Below are positions 16,514 to 25,082 of a stretch of DNA of 64,000 nt, piece by piece. The notes beneath the pieces are model-generated. The model searched no databases and was not told the DNA's origin. It saw only the letters and a list, made by a program, of their open reading frames with translations. Where the stretch lies: contig CAWKKW010000005.1 of assembly GCA_963850345.1 (NCBI GenBank), positions 124,001 through 188,000 of the forward strand, read 5' to 3'. This DNA is from CAWKKW01 sp963850345 (GTDB lineage Bacteria > Acidobacteriota > Terriglobia > Terriglobales > Acidobacteriaceae). The translations under genes were made by a program, and so were the position numbers. The number at the start of each line of letters is the position of its first letter. The first letter of the stretch is position 1.

Positions 16514-17482
16514 TCAGCGGACGACGGTCTGGAACAGCGGCGATTGCAAAAGGCTTGCGAATTGGCTGTCTGAGACCGCAAATCGAACCTGCAACGTGCC
16601 GGCGCTCGAGTTGATCGACGTAGCCTCGATGGCCTGTTTCTCGGTGGTCGTACCGCTCATCTTCTTGTAAAGAGCCGCGGCATTCAACAATGACGACATG
16701 GTGGCCGCGGTGAAGGTATTCGGCGTGATCACGTCGAGGTTGAACTTCACGCCCGTGCGGAAGTTCATGGTGTAACGCGAGCTAAGCAGTTCCTTCTTGA
16801 CCGACTCGTAGTCGGCAAGCTGGGCGGCCTCGCCCAATACGGAGCGCATCATGATCTGCGTTCCCTTCTGATCGAGAATGCTCCAAAGAGGCTCGGTATC
16901 GACGCCCTGCATCATGTCCAGCATGGTGGTGTTGTAGAGCATGCTCTGCATCATGCCGTCGCGGGTGTCGAGCGCGGACTTCACCGCATCCTTGGTGCCG
17001 AAGACCATGGTGGAGGGGTCGAGGAACGTGACCAGCATGCCGCTGTTGCCCATGGGATAGATCTTGTTCGCGCGCAGCAGCATGGGCTTGACCTTCTTCT
17101 TTTTGAAGTTGGCCATGATGTCGTCGAGCTGGAAGTTACCCTGCGCGATGCCGACGATGCGGGTGTTTTCGGGATTGGCGTCGACCCGGAAAGCCGCAAA
17201 GGCCAGGCCATCCACGTCATGATTTTCATTGAGGCCGGACTGCTTGAGAGCTGTTTCCAGCTGCTTCAATTCGGGCGGCAGCACGCGGCCCTTCAGGTCC
17301 ATGGCCGCTTGAGAATTCTGCATGGCCCGAAAATCGACGACGATCAACTGTTGCAGGTCCTTGGGAATGGCCGACCGCGCACCGGTTCCAAGCGGGGCTG
17401 AAAACATAGGCATCGCCACCAACAGACCTGCCGCAGCCATCCACCTCGCCAATCTCCGGCACTTCTTTTGCAATTGCTTCAC
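16514..17482 (-). CDS. Exported protein, unknown function
   Basis: The GTG at 17482 has an AAGGA ribosome binding site eight bases upstream and gives 322 residues that start with a proper signal peptide (KQLQKKCRR then a hydrophobic core ending near APLG); the longer reading from 17527 lacks both. The mature protein contains 'DLQQLIVVDFRAMQNSQAAMDLKGR', 'DVDGLAFAAFRV', 'GMLVTFLDPSTMVFGTKDAVKSALD' and a C-terminal block 'NSSAGTLQVRFAVSDSQFASLL'. This pattern recurs in secreted acidobacterial proteins, but I know of no experimentally assigned function. Confidence 0.7.
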   Translation of the reverse strand: MKQLQKKCRRLARWMAAAGLLVAMPMFSAPLGTGARSAIPKDLQQLIVVDFRAMQNSQAAMDLKGRVLPPELKQLETALKQSGLNENHDVDGLAFAAFRVDANPENTRIVGIAQGNFQLDDIMANFKKKKVKPMLLRANKIYPMGNSGMLVTFLDPSTMVFGTKDAVKSALDTRDGMMQSMLYNTTMLDMMQGVDTEPLWSILDQKGTQIMMRSVLGEAAQLADYESVKKELLSSRYTMNFRTGVKFNLDVITPNTFTAATMSSLLNAAALYKKMSGTTTEKQAIEATSINSSAGTLQVRFAVSDSQFASLLQSPLFQTVVR

Positions 17483-17528
17483 TCTTGTTCGTCCTTCTCT
17501 GGCAATGTAACGGTCGCCAGCACACACC

Positions 17529-18455
17529 CTATGTTAGATCGGTTCCGGGCCAATCGAGCGGATTCCTGAGCTTCCGTTCGAGAATCTTGGCTTCGGGATC
17601 AAATCCATCTAATTGACGTACCCATTCCGCGTCCTGCTCAAAGGCCGCCTCCGGCACCAGCCCGATCAACTCGCCGCGGGCCAGCTGGACCCGGTATTTG
17701 GCCGCCTGCTCCTTCAAGGCACTGTGCGCCCGAGCCACCGGAGTGAGTCGGAAGTCGGTAATATTCATAGATATCTGCGCCTGCCCATGAGCAAGTACCC
17801 CCATAGCCTTTACGCCGGAGAGGCCTCCACCGGATGCACGAATGTCGCGAGCAATACTGCGCGCGATCCCTACGTCTGACGTATTCAGATAGACGTTGTA
17901 AGCGACGAGAAACTTTCGTGCGCCCACCGCACAGGCGCCGGCGGTCGGATGCAGTTCCGGGCCACCCACATCCGGGCGCCGGGCGGCTTCGCGTTTCACG
18001 GCTTCCCGTAGCCCCTCAAATTGACCTCGTCGAACATCTTCCAGCAGGGCGCGATCGGGACGGGCGGCCGCGGCCTCGTAGAAGTACACGGGAACACTGT
18101 AGCGGCTCCAGATCTGGGTACCGGCCTGACGGGCAAGGATGGCGCACTGTTCGAGCGAGATCCCCGAGATGGGCACGAACGGAATCACGTCCGCAGCACC
18201 GATGCGGGGATGGACACCGCTCTGGCTGGTCAGATTGATCAACTCGGCGGCTTTGCCTACGCCGCGCAAGGCTGCCTCCACGACGAGTTGCGGAGGGCCG
18301 GCAATGGTCACGACCGAACGATTGTGATCTTCATCGCGCGACCAATCGAGCAGTGAGACCCCCTCCACGTGCATGGCCGCGACAATCGCCTGTACCTTGG
18401 CGGCATCCATGCCTTCTGAAAAATTGGGGACGCACTCGACGACTACTTCGTTCAT
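17529..18455 (-). CDS. ftcD: Glutamate formimidoyltransferase (formiminotransferase domain only)
   Basis: A 308-residue enzyme that moves the formimino group of N-formimino-glutamate to tetrahydrofolate in histidine degradation. It has the family start 'VVECVPNFSEGMD', then 'RDEDHNRSVVTIAG' with the histidine expected to act as the catalytic base, 'GVHPRIGAADVIPFVPISG' and 'MGVLAHGQAQISMNITDF'. Only the transferase domain is encoded; the cyclodeaminase half of the bifunctional mammalian protein is absent, as in many bacteria. No other histidine-utilisation gene is in the window. Its start lies 10 bp from the end of the PagL-like gene, on the same strand. Confidence 0.92.
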   Translation of the reverse strand: MNEVVVECVPNFSEGMDAAKVQAIVAAMHVEGVSLLDWSRDEDHNRSVVTIAGPPQLVVEAALRGVGKAAELINLTSQSGVHPRIGAADVIPFVPISGISLEQCAILARQAGTQIWSRYSVPVYFYEAAAARPDRALLEDVRRGQFEGLREAVKREAARRPDVGGPELHPTAGACAVGARKFLVAYNVYLNTSDVGIARSIARDIRASGGGLSGVKAMGVLAHGQAQISMNITDFRLTPVARAHSALKEQAAKYRVQLARGELIGLVPEAAFEQDAEWVRQLDGFDPEAKILERKLRNPLDWPGTDLT

Positions 18456-18465
18456 CCGCTCACTC

Positions 18466-19179
18466 TTACTTCCACCAGCTATAACCGATCTGAAACTGGA
18501 CGCTCGCGTTCACTCCGGGGTTTCGGTCTCCAAGACTCGCGCTGGAGATATGGACGGCATTCGCAGCGAAGGTGATGGATCGCTGCGGTCTAATGAAGTA
18601 GTGGAAGCCGATGCCAAACTGCGGGGTGAAGTTGAAGACGCTGGTGCCTCCAGGATCTCCGTGCGGCACCAGAATGTCGGGGGGGAACTTGTGGTTGGTC
18701 CAGATCAGGCCGCCTGCCCCCTGGACCCAGGGCAGCCATCGCCCGCTGGGATTGAGATTCCATCGCAAGATGATCGGGGTAATGCTTGCGCCCGTGTACG
18801 TTCCGCCACCGTATGGCACCCGCGCGGTTCCGGTCTGGCCCTGGAAGACGTACTTCACGCTCTGCAGGTGAGGCGCCGGTGTATAGGCCTGCCAGAATGG
18901 AAGAATTTCACCGGCATACTCGAATTGTCCGCGCAGAAGACCAGAGAGAAGCGGCGGTGTCAGCACTTTGCCTGCATGCGCTCCAGCGGTGAAGAAGCGG
19001 AAGCTCGAGCGGTCGCCGATACCGACGCCTGCCTGCACTACGGGACCGAGCTCCCAGGATCCTTGCGCGGAGGCCTGAGCCGCGTTCACAGCGCGTGAGG
19101 CGCTGGTGGTCTGCGCATAGGAGAGAGCCGCAAACGACAGGCAGGCCAGGGTCACGGCCAGGTAGCCAAGTTTCTTCAT
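18466..19179 (-). CDS. Acyloxyacyl hydrolase / lipid A deacylase (PagL-like) outer-membrane protein
   Basis: A 237-residue protein from the ATG at 19179, with a signal peptide ending LSYAQ. Alternating hydrophobic strands through the mature part fit an eight-stranded beta-barrel. The C-terminal block 'VHISSASLGDRNPGVN' contains His210 and Ser212, matching the HxS pair of the PagL lipid A 3-O-deacylase active site, and the protein ends in an aromatic strand (IGYSWWK). It would remove an acyl chain from lipid A in the outer leaflet. The third catalytic residue (Glu) could not be placed with confidence. lpxD in the same window shows that its substrate should exist. Confidence 0.7.
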   Translation of the reverse strand: MKKLGYLAVTLACLSFAALSYAQTTSASRAVNAAQASAQGSWELGPVVQAGVGIGDRSSFRFFTAGAHAGKVLTPPLLSGLLRGQFEYAGEILPFWQAYTPAPHLQSVKYVFQGQTGTARVPYGGGTYTGASITPIILRWNLNPSGRWLPWVQGAGGLIWTNHKFPPDILVPHGDPGGTSVFNFTPQFGIGFHYFIRPQRSITFAANAVHISSASLGDRNPGVNASVQFQIGYSWWK

Positions 19180-19247
19180 AGACAAAGTGGAGAGCAGCCT
19201 TTCTGTTGCCGGGGGATCGGTAGTCAAAACAATGATTGCAAGAAGAA

Positions 19248-19267
19248 GGCCGCCGAAGTTGGCGGCC
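19248..19267 (-). terminator. Intrinsic terminator downstream of yebC
   Basis: GGCCGCC and GGCGGCC pair perfectly around a six-base loop. On the minus strand the stem is followed by TTCTTCTTGC, so it would end yebC transcription. No T-tract follows on the plus strand. Confidence 0.65.
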
Positions 19268-19294
19268 CCTCCAAATCGCTGGGTCTTTGACCGC

Positions 19295-20044
19295 TCAGCC
19301 AGCCACTGCTTCCATGTCCTTGGCGTCCATGTCGAAGTTGGAGTACACGTTCTGGGTGTCGTCGTAGTCTTCGAGAGCCTCCAGGAGGCGAATCATCTGC
19401 GCCGCCTGGGTGCCTTCAAGCTTGGTGTAGGTTGAAGCGATCATCGTGATTTCAGCCAATTCGGTTTCGATCTTCGCGGCCTTGATCGCCGACAATACCG
19501 GTTCGAATGCAGACGGATCGGTGAGGATCTCCCATGTATCGCCTTCGTCATTCAGATCATCGCCGCCGGCTTCGAGAACGATGTCCATCAACTTATCTTC
19601 GGCAGCTTCCGATTTCTTGACGACGATCAAACCCTTTTTGGAGAACATGAAACGGACGGAATTGGATTCGCCAAGGTTTCCGCCGTGCTTGGAAAATGCG
19701 TGGCGTACTTCGCTGACGGCGCGGTTGCGATTGTCGGTGGTGACCTCGATGATCAGGGCCACGCCGCCCGGGCCGTAGCCCTCGAATGCAATCTCTTCGT
19801 AGTTCACGCCGGGCAGTTCGCCGGTGCCGCGCTGGATGGCGCGCTTGATGTTGTCGGAAGGCATGTTCTCGGCCTTGGCCGCGGCGATGGCGGTGCGCAG
19901 TCGCGGATTCCCGTCAGGATCGCCGCCGCCCGCCTTGGCGGACATGGTGATTTCCTTGATCAGTTGCGTGAAGATCTTTCCGCGCTTGGCGTCTGCGGCG
20001 CCCTTCTTGTGCTTGATTGTCGCCCATTTGGAGTGGCCGGACAT
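19295..20044 (-). CDS. yebC: YebC/PmpR-family regulatory or translation-associated protein
   Basis: A 249-residue protein with the invariant start 'MSGHSKWATIKHKKGAADAK', then 'RGKIFTQLIKEI', 'AENMPSDNIKRAIQRGTGE' and 'YEGYGPGGVALIIEVTTDN'-type blocks (here YEEIAFEGYGPGGVALI). The three-domain layout and length match the family. Members bind DNA as transcription factors (PmpR) or help ribosomes at poly-proline stretches (YebC/TACO1). It is separated from its neighbours by a terminator downstream and about 325 bp upstream. Confidence 0.95.
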   Translation of the reverse strand: MSGHSKWATIKHKKGAADAKRGKIFTQLIKEITMSAKAGGGDPDGNPRLRTAIAAAKAENMPSDNIKRAIQRGTGELPGVNYEEIAFEGYGPGGVALIIEVTTDNRNRAVSEVRHAFSKHGGNLGESNSVRFMFSKKGLIVVKKSEAAEDKLMDIVLEAGGDDLNDEGDTWEILTDPSAFEPVLSAIKAAKIETELAEITMIASTYTKLEGTQAAQMIRLLEALEDYDDTQNVYSNFDMDAKDMEAVAG

Positions 20045-20369
20045 GGAAACCTCTGCAGCTTGTATTGGGGTATTTTGCGGCGAACTGCTAGAAAACAGAG
20101 TTCATCGGCAACATCGAAGTATAGCATGGGCCGCCGAGCGCTTTCAGCGCGTCGCGATGAGCTTCTTGATCGTCGTCGCGTATCACATCCTGCACCGAGA
20201 AGAGTCGCCGGTCAGCTTAGGCGCTCGGGCTTGATCGAGAACTCAGTAGTCTTTCCAGGCCACGCGATCTTTGTTTGTGGTAGCGCTGGTCGGAACCTTT
20301 TCTTTGCTGATGATTCTCGTTGTGAAAGGGACGGAGTTCGGCTTTCCGAAAGACTGTGCCGCCCCCGTT
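20045..20369. other. 325-bp gap between yebC and the AI-2E-type gene
   Basis: I see no convincing gene, RNA or repeat here. Short open frames exist but lack ribosome binding sites and family resemblance. The yebC promoter presumably lies in the first 100 bp on the minus strand. Confidence 0.5.
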
Positions 20370-20885
20370 TCAGCGCGTCCCGATCGCTGCAGGAGGCCTC
20401 CGGAAGGCGTAGATCACCGCCAGCAGCGGTGGAGCCAGCAACACTCCCCAGAATGGAATGATGATGCCCAGAACGATGGGAGCGAGGATGGATGCCCAGA
20501 TGGGAACCCGCGAAACCCGCTTGAGCAGACAGGGCTGCAAGACAAGCTGATCAATCACAACGATGACCGCGTAGAGGCCCAGCAGCATGACTAGCCGATA
20601 CATGTCGTGGCCGCTCAGCAAGATTGCGAATACCGGGCCGAGAAGCGACATGACTCCGCCGAAATGCGGAATGAAGGTCATGAATGCGGCGACCAGAGCC
20701 CAAACTGGCGCCAATGGAACGTGCAGTAGAAACAACCCCACGAACCAAAGGAGGGAGACGCATAGAGCCTCGATTGACACCGCGCGCCACCAGCCTACCA
20801 GCGCGGTTCCTGCGGTTCGGGATGAGGTGCGCAGATCGAAAGGTGCCATGGTTACGAACCTTCTCTCTTTAGAGTCGGAGGACAC
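20370..20885 (-). CDS. AI-2E-family-like membrane protein, C-terminal half only
   Basis: The 171-residue product (or 159 from the ATG at 20849) aligns by eye with the C-terminal half of AI-2E/PerM transporters: 'FIPHFGGVMSLLGPVFAILLSG', 'VIVVIDQLVLQPCLLKRVSRVP' and 'PFWGVLLAPPLLAVIYAFRR'. Normal members have about 350 residues and eight membrane segments; this one has four to five. No N-terminal half is found upstream, where purQ begins on the other strand. It is either a decayed gene or a genuine short paralogue; the remaining frame is intact. Confidence 0.7.
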   Translation of the reverse strand: MSSDSKERRFVTMAPFDLRTSSRTAGTALVGWWRAVSIEALCVSLLWFVGLFLLHVPLAPVWALVAAFMTFIPHFGGVMSLLGPVFAILLSGHDMYRLVMLLGLYAVIVVIDQLVLQPCLLKRVSRVPIWASILAPIVLGIIIPFWGVLLAPPLLAVIYAFRRPPAAIGTR

Positions 20886-20997
20886 AGAAAGGATGGACGT
20901 TAGGTGGAGGCTCGAAGACTCCTGACTTACCAGCGCGAAGCGTGGGTTCCCGCAGGAATTTCCTGCGCCGACTCGACCGAACTGCTAGCCTAGAAGT

Positions 20998-21693
20998 ATG
21001 AAATTCGGCGTACTTGTCTTTCCCGGCTCCAATTGCGACCACGATACCTATCACGTGATCTCGGAGCTTGCACACCAGCCGGTGACCTTCCTCTGGCATG
21101 ACTCTGAAGATCTGCAGAACTGCGACGCCATCCTTGTTCCCGGAGGCTTCGCGTACGGCGATTATCTTCGAACGGGAGCGATCGCGCGCTTCTCTCCGGT
21201 GATGCAGTCCGTCAAGGAGTTTGCCGCAGCGGGCGGACTGGTGCTCGGCATCTGTAACGGATTTCAAATCCTTTGCGAGGCCGGGCTGCTGCCGGGCGCG
21301 CTGATGCGCAATGCCGGCTTGAAATACATCTGCAAGCAGGTTCACCTGCGTACTGAAACTGCGGAGACGCCGTTTACCCAGGGTCTTCGCAAGAGGCAGG
21401 TGCTGCAGATTCCGATCGGCCACATGGAAGGTAACTACTTCTGCGACGCGGAAACGCTGGCCAGGCTCGAGGGCGAGGACCGGATCTTGTTTCGCTACTC
21501 GACTCCGGACGGGGAGATCACACCCGCCGCGAATCCAAACGGATCACTCGGAAACATCGCAGGCATTCTGAACGAGGGCCGGAATGTACTCGGCATGATG
21601 CCTCATCCGGATCGGTCGAGTGAGAAGCTGCTGGGTTCGAGCGACGGATTTCAGATATTCCAATCAATGGTTTCCAGCCTCACTACACGGTAG
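20998..21693 (+). CDS. purQ: Phosphoribosylformylglycinamidine synthase, glutaminase subunit
   Basis: PurQ supplies ammonia from glutamine to PurL for step four of purine synthesis. The 231-residue protein begins 'MKFGVLVFPGSNCDHD', with 'PGGFAYGDYLRTGAIARFSP' and the nucleophile Cys86 in 'LGICNGFQIL'. The rest of the triad lies in 'MMPHPDR' near residue 204. Length and motifs are normal. The partner genes purL and purS are not in the window. The start at 20998 is supported by the family N-terminus. Confidence 0.97.
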   Translation: MKFGVLVFPGSNCDHDTYHVISELAHQPVTFLWHDSEDLQNCDAILVPGGFAYGDYLRTGAIARFSPVMQSVKEFAAAGGLVLGICNGFQILCEAGLLPGALMRNAGLKYICKQVHLRTETAETPFTQGLRKRQVLQIPIGHMEGNYFCDAETLARLEGEDRILFRYSTPDGEITPAANPNGSLGNIAGILNEGRNVLGMMPHPDRSSEKLLGSSDGFQIFQSMVSSLTTR

Positions 21694-21772
21694 GTCGGGG
21701 CCCCGTCCTCCGCGTCTGATGTGAGAGCATCACATTGCGTGTAACTCGCGGAAGGCAACTAGTTCGTCAAAC

Positions 21773-22561
21773 ATGATCGATATTCACCACCACTTGCTCT
21801 TCGGGCTGGATGACGGAGCCAAAGATCTGGAGTCTGCTGTTGCCCAGGCGGAAGCCTCCGTTGCGAATGGCGTGACCCACGTGGTCTGCACTCCCCACGC
21901 TAATTACCAATACACTTTCGATCCCGCTCGGAACGCCGAAAAGCTGGCGATGCTGCAGGAGCGCATGGAAGGTCGTCTGCATCTTGGCCTTGGGTGCGAC
22001 TTCCACCTCTCGTTTGACAACTTGGATGACCTGGCTGGCAATCCCAGCAAATACACGGTGAACGGGAAACAGTATCTGCTGGTCGAGTTTCCAGACCTTT
22101 CGATTCAGCAATCGCTGACCGATGCTCTGTTTCGCCTCACCGCCAGTGGCATCCTCCCGATCATTACGCATCCCGAACGCAACCCCACGCTGGTCGCCAC
22201 TCCTGACAAGATGGTGGATTGGCTGCGCATGGGCTGCCTGATCCAACTCACCGCTGGATCGCTGCTGGGGCGATTTGGAAGCCGCGCCGCCACTATGTGC
22301 GACGATCTGCTGCGCAAGAACTGGGTGCATTTCATTGCGTCCGATGCTCACAACATCACCTCGCGTCCCCCCAACATGCGCGAGGGGCGCCAGGCCTTGG
22401 CCAAGCGCTATGGCCAGGAGACCGCTGACCGGCTGTCCATTCATAACCCCCGCGCGGTGTTTTACGGCGAGGATCTACCGCAGCAGCCGGAGCCGCTAGG
22501 GCTGTATGAATACGGCGCGCCTAAGAGGCCAGGGTTGTTAAGCCGCATCTTCTCCCGCTAG
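21773..22561 (+). CDS. CpsB/YwqE-type PHP-domain tyrosine-protein phosphatase
   Basis: A 262-residue metal-dependent phosphatase of the PHP superfamily. Motifs are 'MIDIHHHLLFGLDDGA', 'GVTHVVCTPHANYQY', a Glu in 'YLLVEFPD', 'PIITHPERNP' and 'IASDAHN', which together supply the His/Asp/Glu metal ligands. Such enzymes dephosphorylate bacterial tyrosine kinases that control capsule or exopolysaccharide export. No polysaccharide locus or BY-kinase gene lies beside it here. It follows purQ by 80 bp on the same strand. Confidence 0.88.
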   Translation: MIDIHHHLLFGLDDGAKDLESAVAQAEASVANGVTHVVCTPHANYQYTFDPARNAEKLAMLQERMEGRLHLGLGCDFHLSFDNLDDLAGNPSKYTVNGKQYLLVEFPDLSIQQSLTDALFRLTASGILPIITHPERNPTLVATPDKMVDWLRMGCLIQLTAGSLLGRFGSRAATMCDDLLRKNWVHFIASDAHNITSRPPNMREGRQALAKRYGQETADRLSIHNPRAVFYGEDLPQQPEPLGLYEYGAPKRPGLLSRIFSR

Positions 22562-22691
22562 ACCGCCCGTCCACACACGCGGAATTTCCGCACACAGGTG
22601 CAAGGGCATCCTGTGTCTCCTTTCCGGCTTAGAAACGAGTTGCGCTGCCGCCTCGCTTCTTGCGAAGCTTACAGCCGGGTTCACTCGCCGC

Positions 22692-24974
22692 TTGATCGCT
22701 CTGCTTCGCACCGCCGCCGCAACGTGTCTTTCTGTCGTGCTTCTTTGCGGCCGCCTTCCGTCCTCGGCCTCAGATACGAGTTCCACGCCGGATTCGCGCG
22801 CGCCCGGTACGCAAAGGATGGCCGCGCTACTCGAGAAGATCTACCAGGAACACGATTGGAAGTGGGATCCGAACAAGCCCGGGCAACGCATCAAGTTTTA
22901 CAAGCAGCAGTTGGCTGGTCATCTACCGGTGGCGGATGAACTGAAGCTCAGGCAGGCGCTCGGCGACGAGATGCTGCGCGCCGGCGACAGCGAAGGCGCT
23001 GTCCAGACGCTGGAAGAAGCGCGGGCTGTTGCCCAGCGAAACGGGATCTCGCTCTCCTTGGCAGACGAGCATCAGCTCACCGAATCACTGGCCATCGCGT
23101 ACCTGCGACTTGGCGAGCAGGAGAATTGCCTCCACTACCATGGTCAGCATTCGTGCATCTTCCCCATACGCAAAGACGCGGTGCATACCTTGACGCGAGG
23201 CGCGGAAGGGGCAGTGCGCGAATACACTGCGTTACTGAACAAGAATCCTCGTGACGCGCAGGCTCGATGGCTGCTCAACATCGCTTACATGCAACTTGGA
23301 AAATACCCGCAGCAGGTGCCGGTTGCATGGGTGATTCCGGAAAAGCTGTTCGAGTCCGAATATGACATTGGCGATTTCGCAGATGTGGCGGCCAGTGAGG
23401 GCCTGACGATCACGGGCCACGCGGGAGGTGTTTGCGTAGAAGACTTTGACGGCGACGGCCTGCTCGATCTTATGGTGTCCTCGTCGGGGCCGCACGATCA
23501 ACTGCGCTTCTTTCATTCGAACGGGGACGGCACGTTCTCTGACCGTACAGTGCAGGCTGGCCTCATCGGGGAGACCGGCGGCTTGAACCTGGTGTGCGCC
23601 GATTACAACAACGATGGGCGACCCGACGTGGTGGTGTTGCGCGGCGGCTGGTGGCGAAAGTTCGGCGATTATCCGCTGTCGCTGTTGCGCAATGAAGGCA
23701 ACGGCAGATTCGCAGACGTGACGGAAGAGGCGGGCATGCTGTCGCCTCATCCTACGCAGACGGCCGCGTGGGCCGACTTCGACAACGATGGGTGGCTCGA
23801 TCTCTACGTGGGACACGAGTCGGCGGAGGACGATCCCCATCCCTCGCAGCTATTTCGTAACAATCACGATGGCACATTTTCGGAAGTGGCCGCTCTGAAC
23901 GGTCTGGCGGATATGGGCTACGTGAAAGGCGTGGCCTGGGGAGACTTCAATAAGGACGGACGGCCAGATCTCTACGTCTCGATCAAAGGCAAGCCAAACC
24001 GGTTGTTCCGCAACGATAGGCCGCGAGACCCGAACCATCCCGGCGCGTGGCGTTTCACCGATGTGACCACGAAGGCGCATGTCGCAGAGCCGAAGGAGAG
24101 CTTCGCCACATGGTTCTTTGATTACGATAACGACGGATGGCCGGACATCTTCGTTGCGGGCTACGCAATGCGTTCGCCCCACGATATCTCCAACTTCGAG
24201 ATGGGCAAGAGCCACCAGGCCGAGACTCCGCGTCTCTACCATAACAATCACGACGGCACTTTCACCGATGTAAGCGCAAAGGTTCACCTGGATCGAGCCA
24301 TCCTCCCGATGGGTGCGAGTTTTGGCGATCTCGACAACGATGGATGGCTGGACGTTTATTTGGGTACAGGGGATCCCGCATACGAGTCACTGCTGCCCAA
24401 CCGCATGTTCCGCAACGAGGGCGGGACACGGTTTGAGGACGTGACCACCTCCGGCGGCTTTGGCAATCTTCAGAAGGGTCACGGTGTGGCCTTCGCCGAC
24501 CTGGGGAACACGGGACACGAGGATGTCTTCGAACTGATGGGCGGAGCGTTTCCCGGCGATACCTATGAAAGCGTGCTGTATCGAAATCCTGCCAAGGACG
24601 GCAATCACTGGATCACGCTGGACCTCGAGGGAGTCAAGACGAATCGCTCAGCCATTGGTGCGCGCATCACGATTACGCTCGATGCTCCGGCGAAGCGCCG
24701 CATCTACCGCACGGTGGGCTACGGCTCGAGCTTTGGCGGGAACCCGCTACGGCAGCACATCGGCCTCGGTAAGGCGACGCGTATCGAGGCGATTGAAGTC
24801 TATTGGCCGACTTCGCGCACCACGCAGCGGTTCAAAGACGTGCCTGTGGATCAGGCTGTTCATCTGCGTGAAGATCAGGAACGACTGCAGCCTGTCTCGT
24901 GGAAGGTGTTTGCCCTGCCCGAAGGCTTGCCCGCGGACGGCGCCATGCCTGCGGGAATGCACCACGCGCCATGA
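22692..24974 (+). CDS. CRTAC1-like protein: TPR region, FG-GAP/VCBS repeats and ASPIC/UnbV domain
   Basis: A 760-residue exported protein with a signal peptide (hydrophobic 3-19). Residues 40-220 are helical and TPR-like, and contain the cysteine- and histidine-rich insert 'CLHYHGQHSCIFPI'. Residues 235-640 hold about seven FG-GAP/VCBS repeats, each with an Asp-rich calcium loop: EDFDGDGLLDL, ADYNNDGRPDV, ADFDNDGWLDL, GDFNKDGRPDL, FDYDNDGWPDI and GDLDNDGWLDV. The end is an ASPIC/UnbV domain ('AIGARITITLDAPAKRRIYR', 'VGYGSSFGGNPLRQHIGLG'). The family forms calcium-stabilised beta-propellers on the cell surface; its function is poorly known. It is directly upstream of a permease gene. Confidence 0.9.
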   Translation: MIALLRTAAATCLSVVLLCGRLPSSASDTSSTPDSRAPGTQRMAALLEKIYQEHDWKWDPNKPGQRIKFYKQQLAGHLPVADELKLRQALGDEMLRAGDSEGAVQTLEEARAVAQRNGISLSLADEHQLTESLAIAYLRLGEQENCLHYHGQHSCIFPIRKDAVHTLTRGAEGAVREYTALLNKNPRDAQARWLLNIAYMQLGKYPQQVPVAWVIPEKLFESEYDIGDFADVAASEGLTITGHAGGVCVEDFDGDGLLDLMVSSSGPHDQLRFFHSNGDGTFSDRTVQAGLIGETGGLNLVCADYNNDGRPDVVVLRGGWWRKFGDYPLSLLRNEGNGRFADVTEEAGMLSPHPTQTAAWADFDNDGWLDLYVGHESAEDDPHPSQLFRNNHDGTFSEVAALNGLADMGYVKGVAWGDFNKDGRPDLYVSIKGKPNRLFRNDRPRDPNHPGAWRFTDVTTKAHVAEPKESFATWFFDYDNDGWPDIFVAGYAMRSPHDISNFEMGKSHQAETPRLYHNNHDGTFTDVSAKVHLDRAILPMGASFGDLDNDGWLDVYLGTGDPAYESLLPNRMFRNEGGTRFEDVTTSGGFGNLQKGHGVAFADLGNTGHEDVFELMGGAFPGDTYESVLYRNPAKDGNHWITLDLEGVKTNRSAIGARITITLDAPAKRRIYRTVGYGSSFGGNPLRQHIGLGKATRIEAIEVYWPTSRTTQRFKDVPVDQAVHLREDQERLQPVSWKVFALPEGLPADGAMPAGMHHAP

Positions 24975-25082
24975 CGGCTTCCGTTGACTCACGCAAGACC
25001 CTGAAATTGTCGTCTTGTTTGCGACAGACTCAACCCAAAGTAGGATTGGCAATCCTTGAAAAGCAAGGTAGGATCGCCGTCG

